Origin: an uncultured Chitinophagaceae bacterium
Lineage (GTDB): Bacteria; Bacteroidota; Bacteroidia; Chitinophagales; Chitinophagaceae
Reading direction: 5' to 3'
Assembly (NCBI GenBank): GCA_934502905.1
Contig: CAKSVK010000001.1
Coordinates: 13,338-77,337, forward strand
DNA: 64,000 nucleotides
Below the pieces are notes generated by a model that worked only from the letters and a program-made list of their open reading frames with translations, was not told where the DNA came from and searched no databases. This document shows, piece after piece, positions 36,061 to 45,004 of the stretch. The position numbers and the translations under genes are program-made. The number at the start of each line of letters is the position of its first letter. Positions within the stretch are counted from its first letter, which is position 1.

Positions 36061-39000
36061 CTAGATTTCGTCTTCCTTATTAATTTTTACTTTCATGCTG
36101 CGAACCTTCAGCTTCATTTTCCGCCTGAGTCCCATTTTTTCCTCGATGCCTGCAAAAATTACATAGAGACCGGGAATAATGATGACCCCGAAGATGGTCC
36201 CGATCAGCATACCGCCTGCCGCCGCCGTTCCGATGGATCTGTTACCCAATGCCCCCGCACCGGATGCAATACACAACGGGATAAGACCGGCGATGAAAGC
36301 AAAGGAGGTCATCAATATCGGGCGTAACCTCGATGCAGCGCCTTCTATGGCTGCAGTTAATACGGCTACTCCCATCTTTTTTCGCTGGATAGCAAATTCA
36401 ACGATCAGGATAGCATTTTTGCCCAGCAAGCCTATGAGCATGACCAACGATACCTGGGCATAGATATTATTTTCCAGTCCCGCCAGCTTCAGGGCCAGGA
36501 AGGAGCCGAAAATACCCGCCGGCAGCGACAGGATCACAGCCAGCGGCAACAGAAAACTTTCATATTGCCCTGCCAGGATCAGGTATACGAAGATCAGACA
36601 GATGGCAAAAATATAAACAGCCTGGTTGCCCGACAGTATCTGTTCGCGGGTCATCCCCGACCATTCATAGTCAAAGCCACGTGGCAGAACCTTATCTGCT
36701 GCTGCCTGCACTGCCTGGATAGCTTCGCCACTGCTCCTGCCCGGGGCAGCGTCACCGTTGATCAATGCAGAGGTGTACATATTATACCGGGTCATCTGCT
36801 CGGGACCAAAAACCCGCTCCATTCTGATAAATGTAGAGAAGGGTACCATTTCACCTTTGTGGTTCTTCAGGTACAGGTTCAGCACATCCTCGGGATTTTT
36901 CCTGTATTGGGGGGATGCCTGTACCATTACTTTATACATCTGCCCGAACCGGATAAAATTGGTAGCGTAGTAACTTCCCAGCAACGTTTGCAAGGTGCTC
37001 ATCGCGTTATCAATGGTAATACCTTTTTTGGCTGCCATATCCTGGTCCACCGTAATGAGGTATTGCGGAAAATTGGGGTTGAACCCTGTAAAAGCGCTAC
37101 CTACAACGCCGGACTTCATAACTTCCTCGATCACATCATCCGCAACCTGTTTGGTTTGCTGCAGGTTCTCACTTCCCGTCTTATCCAGCAGCCTGAACTC
37201 GAAGCCGCTGGAGTTACCAAATCCTGGTACCGTTGGGGGCGGCAGGAATTCGATGCTGGCATCCTTGATATGATTTGTTTTTTGCTCCAGCGCCCTGATC
37301 AGGTCATTTACTGACTCATCCCGTTCACTCCAGGGTTTCATATTGATCATGGCCATACCATAGGAAGCGCCTGAAACCTCTGTTACCAGACTATACCCTG
37401 CCAACGTGGATATATTGTCAACGGCATCAAAATCTCCCGCTATTTGCTCTATTTCGTCCAGTATTACCCCGGTACGCTCAACAGTAGAGCCGGGAGGCGT
37501 TGTCACATTCACGTAAATAATACCCTGGTCTTCTGTAGGAATAAACCCGGAAGGCAGGATGGTGCTTGCGCCCCAGGTAGCGACGAAGAATATGACCAGT
37601 ATGCCGAGTGTTACCATTCGCCTGCCTGCTATCCTGCCGATCAATCCCTGGTATTTATTTTGGGTAGCGTCATATGTTTTATTGAATCCTTTGAAGAAAC
37701 GGGCCATCCAGCCTTTCCTTTTGTTAGGGTCGGAGTGACGTAACATCAACGCGCATAGAGCTGGTGTAAGCGTTAAGGCATTGATACCCGATATGACGAT
37801 AGATATTGCCAGGGTAAGTGAAAATTGCCGGTAGAACACACCCACGGGCCCTGACAGGAATGCTACGGGCACGAATACCGCAGACATCACCAGTGTGATG
37901 GCAATGATCGCGCTGGTGATCTCCTTCATGGCGGCAATAGTGGCGTCCATGGGTCCCATATGATCCTCCGTCATTTTTACATGGACGGCCTCGACGACGA
38001 CAATGGCATTGTCGACGACGATACCAATTGCCAGCACCAGTGCAAAAAGGGTAAGCAGGTTAATGGAGAAGCCAAGGGCCTGCATGAAGGCCAGGGTACC
38101 GATCAATGCAACCGGAACCGCCAATGCCGGGATGATGGTAGACCGGACATCCTGCAGGAAGATAAATACCACGATGAACACCAGGATGAAGGCTTCCAGC
38201 AGGGTCTTCAATACTTCTTTGATAGATGCATCCAGGAACCTGGAAACATCATACGCAAAGTTGTAATCCATGCCGGGTATAAAGGATGATTCCTTTAGTT
38301 CCGCCATACGTTCTTTGATATTGGTGATCACCTCACGTGCGTTGGAGCCGGGGCGCTGCTTGATCATAATAGAAGCAGATGGCTTTCCGTCTGTTTTGGA
38401 ATCCATGCTGTAGCTCAGCGCACCGAACTCGATGTCGGCAATATCGCTCAGCCTGAGAATGGATCCGTCTGCATCTGCTCTTATCACTATATTTTTATAT
38501 TCTTCCGGTAAGGAAAACTTACCGGTATACCGCAGCACATATTCCAGCGTATTGGTTTCCTTGCCGGAGCTTTCCCCTGTTTTACCCGGTGCTGCTTCCA
38601 CGTTTTGGTTACGCAGCGCCGTAATTACCTCGTCTGCAGATACGTTATAGGCCAACATGCGGTGCGGGCGAAGCCAGATACGCATCGCGTAATCCTTTGC
38701 ACCCATGATGGCAGCGAAGCCGACCCCTTCAATTCTTTTTAATTCTTTCAGTACATTGATATCGGCAAAGTTGAAGATGAAGTCTTCGTTCATCGTGCTG
38801 TCTTCACTCACAATATTCAGATACAACAGCATGCTGTTTACTTCCTTTTCTGTTACCACCCCTGCCTTGATCACCTCTTCGGGCATTTCATCCAGTACGG
38901 TAGTCACGCGGTTTTGCACGTTCACTGCTGCCACATCGGGGTCTGTACCTACCTGGAAAGAAATGGTGATCAAGGTGATACCGTTGTTACTCGTAACGGT

Positions 39001-39237
39001 ATTCATATAGGTCATGCCGGGCACCCCGTTGATCGCTCTTTCGAGCGGGGTGGCTACCGCGTCCACGCAAACCTGTGCATTGGCGCCGGTATAGTTGGCT
39101 GTTACGGTAACCGACGGGGGCACGATATCGGGGAACTGGGTAATAGGTAATGTAAAGAGGGATAATAATCCCAATAACGTTATGATAAGCGATATAACCA
39201 GGGATAATATGGGTCTCCTGATAAAAGTTTCAACCAT
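36061..39237 (-). CDS. RND efflux permease, HAE1 (AcrB-like) family
   Basis: The 1058-residue protein has twelve membrane helices and two large periplasmic loops, beginning with the family-standard FIRRPILSLVISLIITLLGLLSL. VTVTANYTGANAQVCVDAVATPLE and FLPPPTVPGFGNSSGF are porter-domain landmarks. In helix 4 the sequence is LAIGIVVDNAIVVVEAVH: Asp409 corresponds to AcrB Asp407, but the next residue, the second proton-carrying aspartate in AcrB, is Asn410. The relay lysine of helix 10 is present in LIGLLGKNAILIVEFA. The family exports amphiphilic compounds by proton exchange. The basic C-terminus (RRKMKLKVRSMKVKINK) is longer than usual. The adaptor gene lies 69 bp upstream and the outer-membrane gene directly downstream. 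Confidence 0.95.
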   Translation of the reverse strand: MVETFIRRPILSLVISLIITLLGLLSLFTLPITQFPDIVPPSVTVTANYTGANAQVCVDAVATPLERAINGVPGMTYMNTVTSNNGITLITISFQVGTDPDVAAVNVQNRVTTVLDEMPEEVIKAGVVTEKEVNSMLLYLNIVSEDSTMNEDFIFNFADINVLKELKRIEGVGFAAIMGAKDYAMRIWLRPHRMLAYNVSADEVITALRNQNVEAAPGKTGESSGKETNTLEYVLRYTGKFSLPEEYKNIVIRADADGSILRLSDIADIEFGALSYSMDSKTDGKPSASIMIKQRPGSNAREVITNIKERMAELKESSFIPGMDYNFAYDVSRFLDASIKEVLKTLLEAFILVFIVVFIFLQDVRSTIIPALAVPVALIGTLAFMQALGFSINLLTLFALVLAIGIVVDNAIVVVEAVHVKMTEDHMGPMDATIAAMKEITSAIIAITLVMSAVFVPVAFLSGPVGVFYRQFSLTLAISIVISGINALTLTPALCALMLRHSDPNKRKGWMARFFKGFNKTYDATQNKYQGLIGRIAGRRMVTLGILVIFFVATWGASTILPSGFIPTEDQGIIYVNVTTPPGSTVERTGVILDEIEQIAGDFDAVDNISTLAGYSLVTEVSGASYGMAMINMKPWSERDESVNDLIRALEQKTNHIKDASIEFLPPPTVPGFGNSSGFEFRLLDKTGSENLQQTKQVADDVIEEVMKSGVVGSAFTGFNPNFPQYLITVDQDMAAKKGITIDNAMSTLQTLLGSYYATNFIRFGQMYKVMVQASPQYRKNPEDVLNLYLKNHKGEMVPFSTFIRMERVFGPEQMTRYNMYTSALINGDAAPGRSSGEAIQAVQAAADKVLPRGFDYEWSGMTREQILSGNQAVYIFAICLIFVYLILAGQYESFLLPLAVILSLPAGIFGSFLALKLAGLENNIYAQVSLVMLIGLLGKNAILIVEFAIQRKKMGVAVLTAAIEGAASRLRPILMTSFAFIAGLIPLCIASGAGALGNRSIGTAAAGGMLIGTIFGVIIIPGLYVIFAGIEEKMGLRRKMKLKVRSMKVKINKEDEI

Positions 39238-39306
39238 AATTTTTGGATTGTAATAAGATTGTGTTACACGTATGATGCGTGCTCTTTGCTTGGGAATTCA
39301 TGCGGG

Positions 39307-40404
39307 TTACAGGTGCCAGTCCGTAACAGGCTTGGGAAGGATCTTCACTCCTTCCTTGATATTTTGGACCCCTTCGTATACGATTTTGTCGCCAATCTCC
39401 AGACCTTCTTTTATCAGGTATGCATCCGATAAACGTGCCTGGGGGATGATACCTTTCATTTTTACAGTATTATCCGGCGTTACCAGGAATACATAGTTTT
39501 TGTCCTGTATTTCAAAAACACATTTTTGAGGAATGAGCAACACTTTATCCGCAGGCACTGTCAGCCGGATCTTACCGGAAGCGCCATGGCGCAGCAGCTT
39601 TTCACCATTGGGGAACTTTGCCCTGAAGGCAATGGATCCGGTAGCTTCGTCAAACTCTCCGTCTACGGTCTCAATTACCCCGGAATCCTTGTAAGGCTCC
39701 CCGTCAGCCAATACCAGGTTAACCTTATTATTTCTTGAATTTGCGGCTTCTTTCCTGTAACGGAGGTATTCACTTTCAGAAACAGTGAAATACGCATATA
39801 CATCGCGGGTGTCGGAGATGGTGGTGAGTAAAGAGCCGGCATCCACCAGGCTTCCTGCTTTCAGCGGAATGCGGTCTATCATGCCGTCAAACGGAGAGCG
39901 GATGAGGGTATAAGAAAGTCTTGTTTCAGCATTGCGCTGCTCCGATTGCGCTTCTTCTACTTTCGCTTTTGCCGCGGTAAGTTTTGCTTCGGTCATTTCC
40001 AGCTCGGAGGGCGCTACAATATTTTTGGATAACAGCACTTTTACCCTGGACATTTCTACTTCCGCTGTTTTTGCCTCTGCTATGGCATTGCTGACATTGG
40101 CTCTTGCCTTGGATACTTCAATTTCAAATTCATTGGGATCGATCTGGAACAGCAACTGCCCTTTTTTCACTTCCTGTCCTTCATCCACGAATATTTTACT
40201 CAGGAAGCCCTGAACCCTTGCCCGGATCTCTACATTTTTAATGGCCTCAATACTGGCAACATAATCCTGGTGCAGGACGGTATCTCTGGCGGTTACCTCA
40301 ATAACAGGCAACTCCTGGATATCTTCTTTTTCTGTGGTGCCTGCATTCGAGTTGCAACTCACAATTACCGCGATGATAAAAAATAAGAACAAATACTGTT
40401 TCAT
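39307..40404 (-). CDS. RND efflux periplasmic adaptor lipoprotein (MFP family)
   Basis: The adaptor bridges pump and outer-membrane channel. It begins with a lipoprotein signal ending AVIVSC (Cys17), then shows the two lipoyl half-motifs (NVEIRARVQGFLSKIFVDEGQEV and YTLIRSPFDGMIDRIPLKAG) around an alpha-hairpin (about 100-165). Beta-barrel and membrane-proximal domains follow (GSIAFRAKFPNGEKLLRHGASGKI, VFEIQDKNYVFLV). The length of 365 residues is normal. It is 69 bp before the permease on the same strand and 153 bp after a small secreted-protein gene that seems to lead the operon. Confidence 0.94.
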   Translation of the reverse strand: MKQYLFLFFIIAVIVSCNSNAGTTEKEDIQELPVIEVTARDTVLHQDYVASIEAIKNVEIRARVQGFLSKIFVDEGQEVKKGQLLFQIDPNEFEIEVSKARANVSNAIAEAKTAEVEMSRVKVLLSKNIVAPSELEMTEAKLTAAKAKVEEAQSEQRNAETRLSYTLIRSPFDGMIDRIPLKAGSLVDAGSLLTTISDTRDVYAYFTVSESEYLRYRKEAANSRNNKVNLVLADGEPYKDSGVIETVDGEFDEATGSIAFRAKFPNGEKLLRHGASGKIRLTVPADKVLLIPQKCVFEIQDKNYVFLVTPDNTVKMKGIIPQARLSDAYLIKEGLEIGDKIVYEGVQNIKEGVKILPKPVTDWHL

Positions 40405-40557
40405 TTGTGTATACTGTTTTTGGCTCTCTGGTTAAAAGATTGAAACCTGTTGTATAAATAAAAAATAGAATGCCCGCATTGTTTTTGCAAGCAACTGGAT
40501 CATAGCCAGACTTTAAATAAAAAAACTGATGATCAGGGAACAGATTGAGTCCGTCAA

Positions 40558-40989
40558 TCAGAAAGGGGTAAGGCGAAACACAAAATGATGATGGTGGAGC
40601 AGCAATTCGGCAGGCTTGTCAAAACGATAAGCTTTTGCTTCTGTTATTAAAGGTATCCTGGTTTGAAATTCCTGACCTGAAAGAGCAACCATGTCCAATT
40701 GAAAAGAGTTGATGCTCCTGAACTTGTAATTGAAATAATCGTAGCTGAAGTCCGGCTTTTCAGAGTCGGGAAGGCCATCTTCCAGTCCGGCAAAGTTTTC
40801 CAGGATCAGCTCCAGTACGGTAGACCTGTTCAGGTCATCTTCATCTGGCTGCTGATGTATAAATGATTGAAAATTATAATGCTCCTGTGCCTCGATCTGG
40901 CTGCCAGGCAAAAAAGTAAGAATATTCAAAAAGCTGAGAAGCAGGAGGTAAGCCACCTTCTTCTTTATTTTTTGGGCTATTTTGAACAT
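40558..40989 (-). CDS. Small secreted protein, probably first gene of the efflux operon
   Basis: The 143-residue protein has a signal peptide (KKVAYLLLLSFLNILTFLPG, cleavage near IEAQ) and a mature part of about 105 residues with many acidic and aromatic positions. The end, LLLHHHHFVFRLTPF, combines four histidines with an aromatic-terminated strand as seen at the ends of outer-membrane or secreted proteins. No family is recognised. An exact -7 box lies 53 bp upstream, and the adaptor gene follows 153 bp downstream on the same strand with no obvious terminator between. That makes a role linked to efflux, possibly metal-related because of the histidines, a reasonable guess only. Confidence 0.65.
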   Translation of the reverse strand: MFKIAQKIKKKVAYLLLLSFLNILTFLPGSQIEAQEHYNFQSFIHQQPDEDDLNRSTVLELILENFAGLEDGLPDSEKPDFSYDYFNYKFRSINSFQLDMVALSGQEFQTRIPLITEAKAYRFDKPAELLLHHHHFVFRLTPF

Positions 40990-41041
40990 CTGAATAAAGA
41001 TAGTTTATAAATAATAGTAATACCTTGCCGGTTTACCGATG

Positions 41042-41072
41042 CAAATATACAACATCTGGCGGGGATGTTTTT
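41042..41072 (-). promoter_or_regulatory. Promoter box for the small-secreted-protein/efflux operon
   Basis: CAAATATA at 41042-41049 reads TATATTTG on the minus strand, an exact TAnnTTTG. The nearest TTG on that strand (41075-41073) is 23 nt away, slightly far, so the -33 match is weak. Confidence 0.5.
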
Positions 41073-41177
41073 CAATTTAACCGGGATTTTGCAGTAGCGA
41101 TTTCACCTGCTACCGGGTAGGGGTGCTTTTGCGTTTGACATCCCGGTGCTAATACGGAGAGGGTAAGCTGCTGGGAA

Positions 41178-41331
41178 AGTTGTGTGGGATATGCAACTGG
41201 CCCCGTCGATGGAACATCGTACGCCTGCCTGAACGACGCAGTTTGGGAAGTCGCGTGGGGACACGCGACGGGGCGGTTAGGGAACACACAACCGGGCAAC
41301 CTATTTCCCCTGCACGTGTCCTCACGTGCAG
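41178..41331. repeat. Intergenic hairpin array, locus C
   Basis: GTCGCGTG (41250-41257) pairs perfectly with CACGCGAC (41262-41269) around GGGA and is followed by GGGGCGGTT. CTGCACGTG (41310-41318) pairs perfectly with CACGTGCAG (41323-41331) around TCCT, the inverse orientation. A degenerate copy at 41178-41198 pairs AGTTG with CAACT and continues through wobble pairs around GGA. The whole 41000-41384 stretch holds no other gene. Confidence 0.75.
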
Positions 41332-41384
41332 CTCGAAGGTGAGCCTCCTGATTGGAGACCTGGGATGACGATGGATGGCTCAGC

Positions 41385-44300
41385 TTATTGAAAACATTGG
41401 CGGCAGCAAACCTGTTTAACGTCATTTTGCAGGCGGCCTGCCGTGCCGGATTTTTGGGCCGATTCCGGCATTTCATAAAATACCAGCTTATCGTTACTCA
41501 CACCAACGACAAGCACGGGTTTTCCCTTGACATTAACGGCTACCACGCTTTTGACATCTCCCCTGATGCTGAGTCCTGATTGAAATTGTGGTATATAGTT
41601 AAAATGAGCGTTCCCATCGTTGACCAGTACACAACCATAGGTGGCATCGATGGCTCCGATCTTTAACCGGTTATCCGAACGATTACCCAGCAGCAGCAGA
41701 TCAGTTTTGTCATCGCCATTCAAATCGGTGGCAAGCACATGGGTGATGGCAGAAAACTGCGCCTGCGCCGGCAATACAATTTTTTCAAAACGTCCCTCCC
41801 GGTTCAGAAAAACCACGGACCGGCATTCGGTCGCCGTCAGAACAGTTGCCCTGGCAAGTTCCCCGGGCTTAAAAATGTCCTTCATGGTGGCATCTGCATA
41901 CTGTTTATAAGAGGTAAATCTTTTACGCATAGCGTAGATCTGCTCATTGAGCTCGTCCCGGCTCACAAAGGGGTAGCTGGTACCCTGTACATAAAAATTG
42001 AGAAAAGGATCGATGGAGCCATTGTTATCAAAATCCGCGTACCAGAGCGTGGCAGGCTCTTCTTCCGTCATATGCAAGGGACTGTTCTGCCCGATATTGC
42101 CTGCTATGATGTCCATGTTGCCATCGCCATCCACATCGGCAACCTGCAGGCTGAACCAGATACCGGTTTCCTGTTTTCCAAAATAGGCTGCTGTATGATC
42201 TGTAAATCCTTCCGGTTTATTCAGGTACAGCATCACCGGCATAAATTCCCCGCACATGACCAGGTCCTTTCTTCCATCGTTGTCCATATCCACCCAGCGG
42301 GCATCTGTTACCATACCGGCAAAAGAAAACCGTATTTCAGCTGAGGTGAACTTTCCAGTGCCATCATTCACCAGCAAATAACTTTCAGGGGCCTGGGGAT
42401 ATTTGCCGGGTATTACCCTTCCGCCTATGAACAGGTCGATGTCGCCATCGTTGTCAAAATCGCAGGGACGTACACAGGATGCAGCGGAACTGTTTAATAC
42501 CGGAAGCCCATCGGTCACTTTAAAATTCCCCCTGCCATCATTGATATGAAGTTCATCCTGCAGCGCCTTTGTACCCGGTTCATAATAAGCATAGCCACCT
42601 TTGGCAATATACAGATCATCATACCCGTCTCCATTGGCGTCAAAAAAAGCAGCAGCGGCCGTGGTGGAGAGATTTTCATCCCCCATACTGACTGCTGCAG
42701 TAAAGCTGCCGTCCTCTCTCTGCCGGTAGATCTTCCCCGGCTGGCCGGGGTCGCCGCTGACAAAAATATCTTCCCGTCCATCTTTGTTGATATCGCCTGC
42801 AGTTATTACCGGGCCGGTATGCGAATACATGAACTGCATCAGTAACTGGCGCTTAAAATCATTTTCTTCCGGCGTCTCATTAGTATGCCTGATAAGATCG
42901 GACATTTTTTTAAACAGTGTTTTATCTGTCAATGCATTTCTATGATAGGGCTGACCGTCGCCGGTATATTGTATGGTGAGGCGTTGGTTGACCGCAGTTT
43001 GGGGCAGCAGTTGAACAGTATTGTCCGGCCAAACGATCTTAATAGAATCAATGATGCTTTGAGCGCCCATGCCAAAATGCAGGACCGTTGTTACAGAAGA
43101 AAGGAAACCCCGGCCGGGATGCAGCTCCTGGTATTGATGGTTATCCCGGCTGTATACGAATATCTTGGCTCCTATGGCATGGATATTGGGTTTTTTGTAG
43201 GAGAGCTGCAAGGAAATATAGTTGCTGTTAGCCTGTTCCCTTGACATGTTTTTATAAACAAGGGGTGGTTTGTTTATCTGGCTGACGATCAGGTCCAGGT
43301 CTCCGTCGTTGTCCAGGTCCACATATACGGATCCGCTGGAAATGCCCGGCTGGTCCATTCCCCATTGTTTTGTCATATTGGAAAAACGAAGATCCCGGTT
43401 GTTTTTGAACATATAATTGTTCAGTGGTGTGGAGGGCATGGCGTTGATAAGGTCCATAAACCTGGAGGGCTCTCTTTCCATTGCCTTTTTTATTTTGTAG
43501 TCTCCCCAGTAACGCAGGAAATCCTTATCGGTAAAGTCGCGTACGAAGCCGTTGGAAACGAAAATATCTTTGTAACCATCATTGTCAAAATCGGCAAGCA
43601 AGGTACACCAGCTCCAGTCGGTATTGGATACCCCGGCAAACCGGCCGATCTCGCTGAAAGTGCCATCCCCGTTGTTTAACTGCAGCATATTGCGCATGTA
43701 CTGCCTGTTCAGGTCCTGACCTGTCATCACCTGAAATGATTCATAGTTTTCCTGTAACTGCAATAACTTCTGCCGCCGGTTATCTTCTGGAAGCATATCC
43801 AGAGACATGATATCCGGCAAGCCGTCGTTATTAATATCTGCGATATCCACCCCCATGGAAAACTGGGGCAGGTACCTGAAATACCGGCGGGAACTTTCTA
43901 TAAAAGTACCATCGTGGTTGTTGATATAGAGATAGTCCGGCTCATTGTAATCATTGGTTACATAGATATCGTCCCAGCCATCCTTGTTTATATCCGCTAT
44001 GGCAATGCCAAGTCCGAAAGTAAGCGAGTTCTGTATAATGCCCGCCTGTTTTGACACTTCTACAAAACGGTTATCCCTGTTTTCAAAGAGCTTGTTCCCC
44101 GCCAGCTCGTTCACGTCATTCCTGTAGTTTGCCAGCTCCTGGTTATCGATCTTTTGAACAGTGTGGTTCAGCAGGAACATATCCAGGTCGCCATCGTTAT
44201 CGTAGTCGAAAAAAACTGCCTGGGTACTATAGCTGCTGTTATCCAGCCCGAATGCGGCAGCTTCTTCCTCAAACTTCAGATTCCCCTTGTTGATGAATAA

Positions 44301-44747
44301 CTGGTTTTTCCGCTGATCATCTGGAAATCTCCCCGAGTAGCATATATAGATATCCAGCAACCCGTCGCCGTTCACATCCGCCATGGTCACACCATTCTTC
44401 CAACTGTCAGGTCTGCCTTTCATCCCGTTGCCGGCTGCCGCAGTAATGTCCTTAAACTTCATGTTGCCCAGGTTCAGGAACAACTTATTGGACTTCATGT
44501 TCGCTGTAAAAAAGAGATCCATCAGCCCATCGTTGTTGATATCTCCTACAGCTATGCCGCCACCGTTATATAAGTAGTCGTACACCAGCACATTCAGCTC
44601 TTCGGTTTCGCTGATATCATTGCTAAAACGAAGTCCTGTTTCTTTGGGTGCTAATAACCTGAAGAGCGGTGGCTCCGCCGGAACATTGCCGGAGAAGGCA
44701 ACGGTTATTGTCCATATGCAAAGCAGCTGCAGAAAAACTATTCTCAT
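41385..44747 (-). CDS. Large secreted VCBS/FG-GAP repeat protein with ASPIC/UnbV domain
   Basis: The 1120-residue protein begins with a signal peptide (MRIVFLQLLCIWTITVAFS). About fourteen calcium-type motifs of the form DxNxDGxxD follow, for example DINNDGLMD, DVNGDGLLD, DYDNDGDLD, DFDNDGYKD, DLDNDGDLD and DANGDGYDD, in two blocks. Between the blocks, at about residues 500-610, lies an ASPIC/UnbV module (IHAIGAKIFVY, HPGRGFLSSVTTVLHFGMG, DSIKIVWPDN). The fold should be one or two beta-propellers stabilised by calcium. Such proteins are frequent beside SusC/D loci and are thought to bind glycans or other surface partners. The start at 44747 is preferred because the upstream frame (MTVNHHNS) lies inside a direct repeat. 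Confidence 0.88.
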   Translation of the reverse strand: MRIVFLQLLCIWTITVAFSGNVPAEPPLFRLLAPKETGLRFSNDISETEELNVLVYDYLYNGGGIAVGDINNDGLMDLFFTANMKSNKLFLNLGNMKFKDITAAAGNGMKGRPDSWKNGVTMADVNGDGLLDIYICYSGRFPDDQRKNQLFINKGNLKFEEEAAAFGLDNSSYSTQAVFFDYDNDGDLDMFLLNHTVQKIDNQELANYRNDVNELAGNKLFENRDNRFVEVSKQAGIIQNSLTFGLGIAIADINKDGWDDIYVTNDYNEPDYLYINNHDGTFIESSRRYFRYLPQFSMGVDIADINNDGLPDIMSLDMLPEDNRRQKLLQLQENYESFQVMTGQDLNRQYMRNMLQLNNGDGTFSEIGRFAGVSNTDWSWCTLLADFDNDGYKDIFVSNGFVRDFTDKDFLRYWGDYKIKKAMEREPSRFMDLINAMPSTPLNNYMFKNNRDLRFSNMTKQWGMDQPGISSGSVYVDLDNDGDLDLIVSQINKPPLVYKNMSREQANSNYISLQLSYKKPNIHAIGAKIFVYSRDNHQYQELHPGRGFLSSVTTVLHFGMGAQSIIDSIKIVWPDNTVQLLPQTAVNQRLTIQYTGDGQPYHRNALTDKTLFKKMSDLIRHTNETPEENDFKRQLLMQFMYSHTGPVITAGDINKDGREDIFVSGDPGQPGKIYRQREDGSFTAAVSMGDENLSTTAAAAFFDANGDGYDDLYIAKGGYAYYEPGTKALQDELHINDGRGNFKVTDGLPVLNSSAASCVRPCDFDNDGDIDLFIGGRVIPGKYPQAPESYLLVNDGTGKFTSAEIRFSFAGMVTDARWVDMDNDGRKDLVMCGEFMPVMLYLNKPEGFTDHTAAYFGKQETGIWFSLQVADVDGDGNMDIIAGNIGQNSPLHMTEEEPATLWYADFDNNGSIDPFLNFYVQGTSYPFVSRDELNEQIYAMRKRFTSYKQYADATMKDIFKPGELARATVLTATECRSVVFLNREGRFEKIVLPAQAQFSAITHVLATDLNGDDKTDLLLLGNRSDNRLKIGAIDATYGCVLVNDGNAHFNYIPQFQSGLSIRGDVKSVVAVNVKGKPVLVVGVSNDKLVFYEMPESAQKSGTAGRLQNDVKQVCCRQCFQ

Positions 44748-44762
44748 AACAAAACTATTATG

Positions 44763-44927
44763 ATGATTTACGGTCATCGTTATGCTGGACGTATTTACCT
44801 CCGGTGGAAAAGTTCAAATCTTCACTTTGTGCAAGTTTCCGGCCGGTGGGACACCGGCCGGAAACTTGCACTACTGGCGGGTGTTCCCACCCGCCTGCGA
44901 AAAATGATTCCGGTCATTGTTATGCTG
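44763..44927. repeat. Direct repeats flanking hairpin locus D
   Basis: A 24-25-bp sequence beginning ATGATT and containing CGGTCAT and GTTATGCTG occurs at 44763-44787 and again at 44904-44927 with three or four differences. The two copies bracket the locus D hairpins, 116 bp apart, just upstream of the VCBS gene. Confidence 0.6.
44829..44895. repeat. Intergenic hairpin pair, locus D (includes a perfect 20-bp stem)
   Basis: Bases 44829-44848 are the exact complement of 44852-44871, a 20-bp stem ending in GGTG/CACC around a GGA loop. Four bases later GGCGGGTG (44876-44883) pairs perfectly with CACCCGCC (44888-44895) around TTCC, which is GGAA on the minus strand. Both stems use the GTG/CAC closure of the family but share no outer sequence with loci B, C or E. 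They lie in the leader side of the VCBS gene, between it and the DUF4038 gene. Confidence 0.8.
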
Positions 44928-45004
44928 TAGTACAATTTCCTGTTGACGATCTACATCTTTTCAAACGATTATATCCGGGATGTGGTTCAGATGATTACAG
45001 CACT

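Noticed and set aside
41178-41331. Reading the locus C hairpins as ordinary terminators of the VCBS gene
   Set aside because: No T-run follows on either strand, two opposed hairpins are present, and the same architecture occurs at places that are not gene ends.
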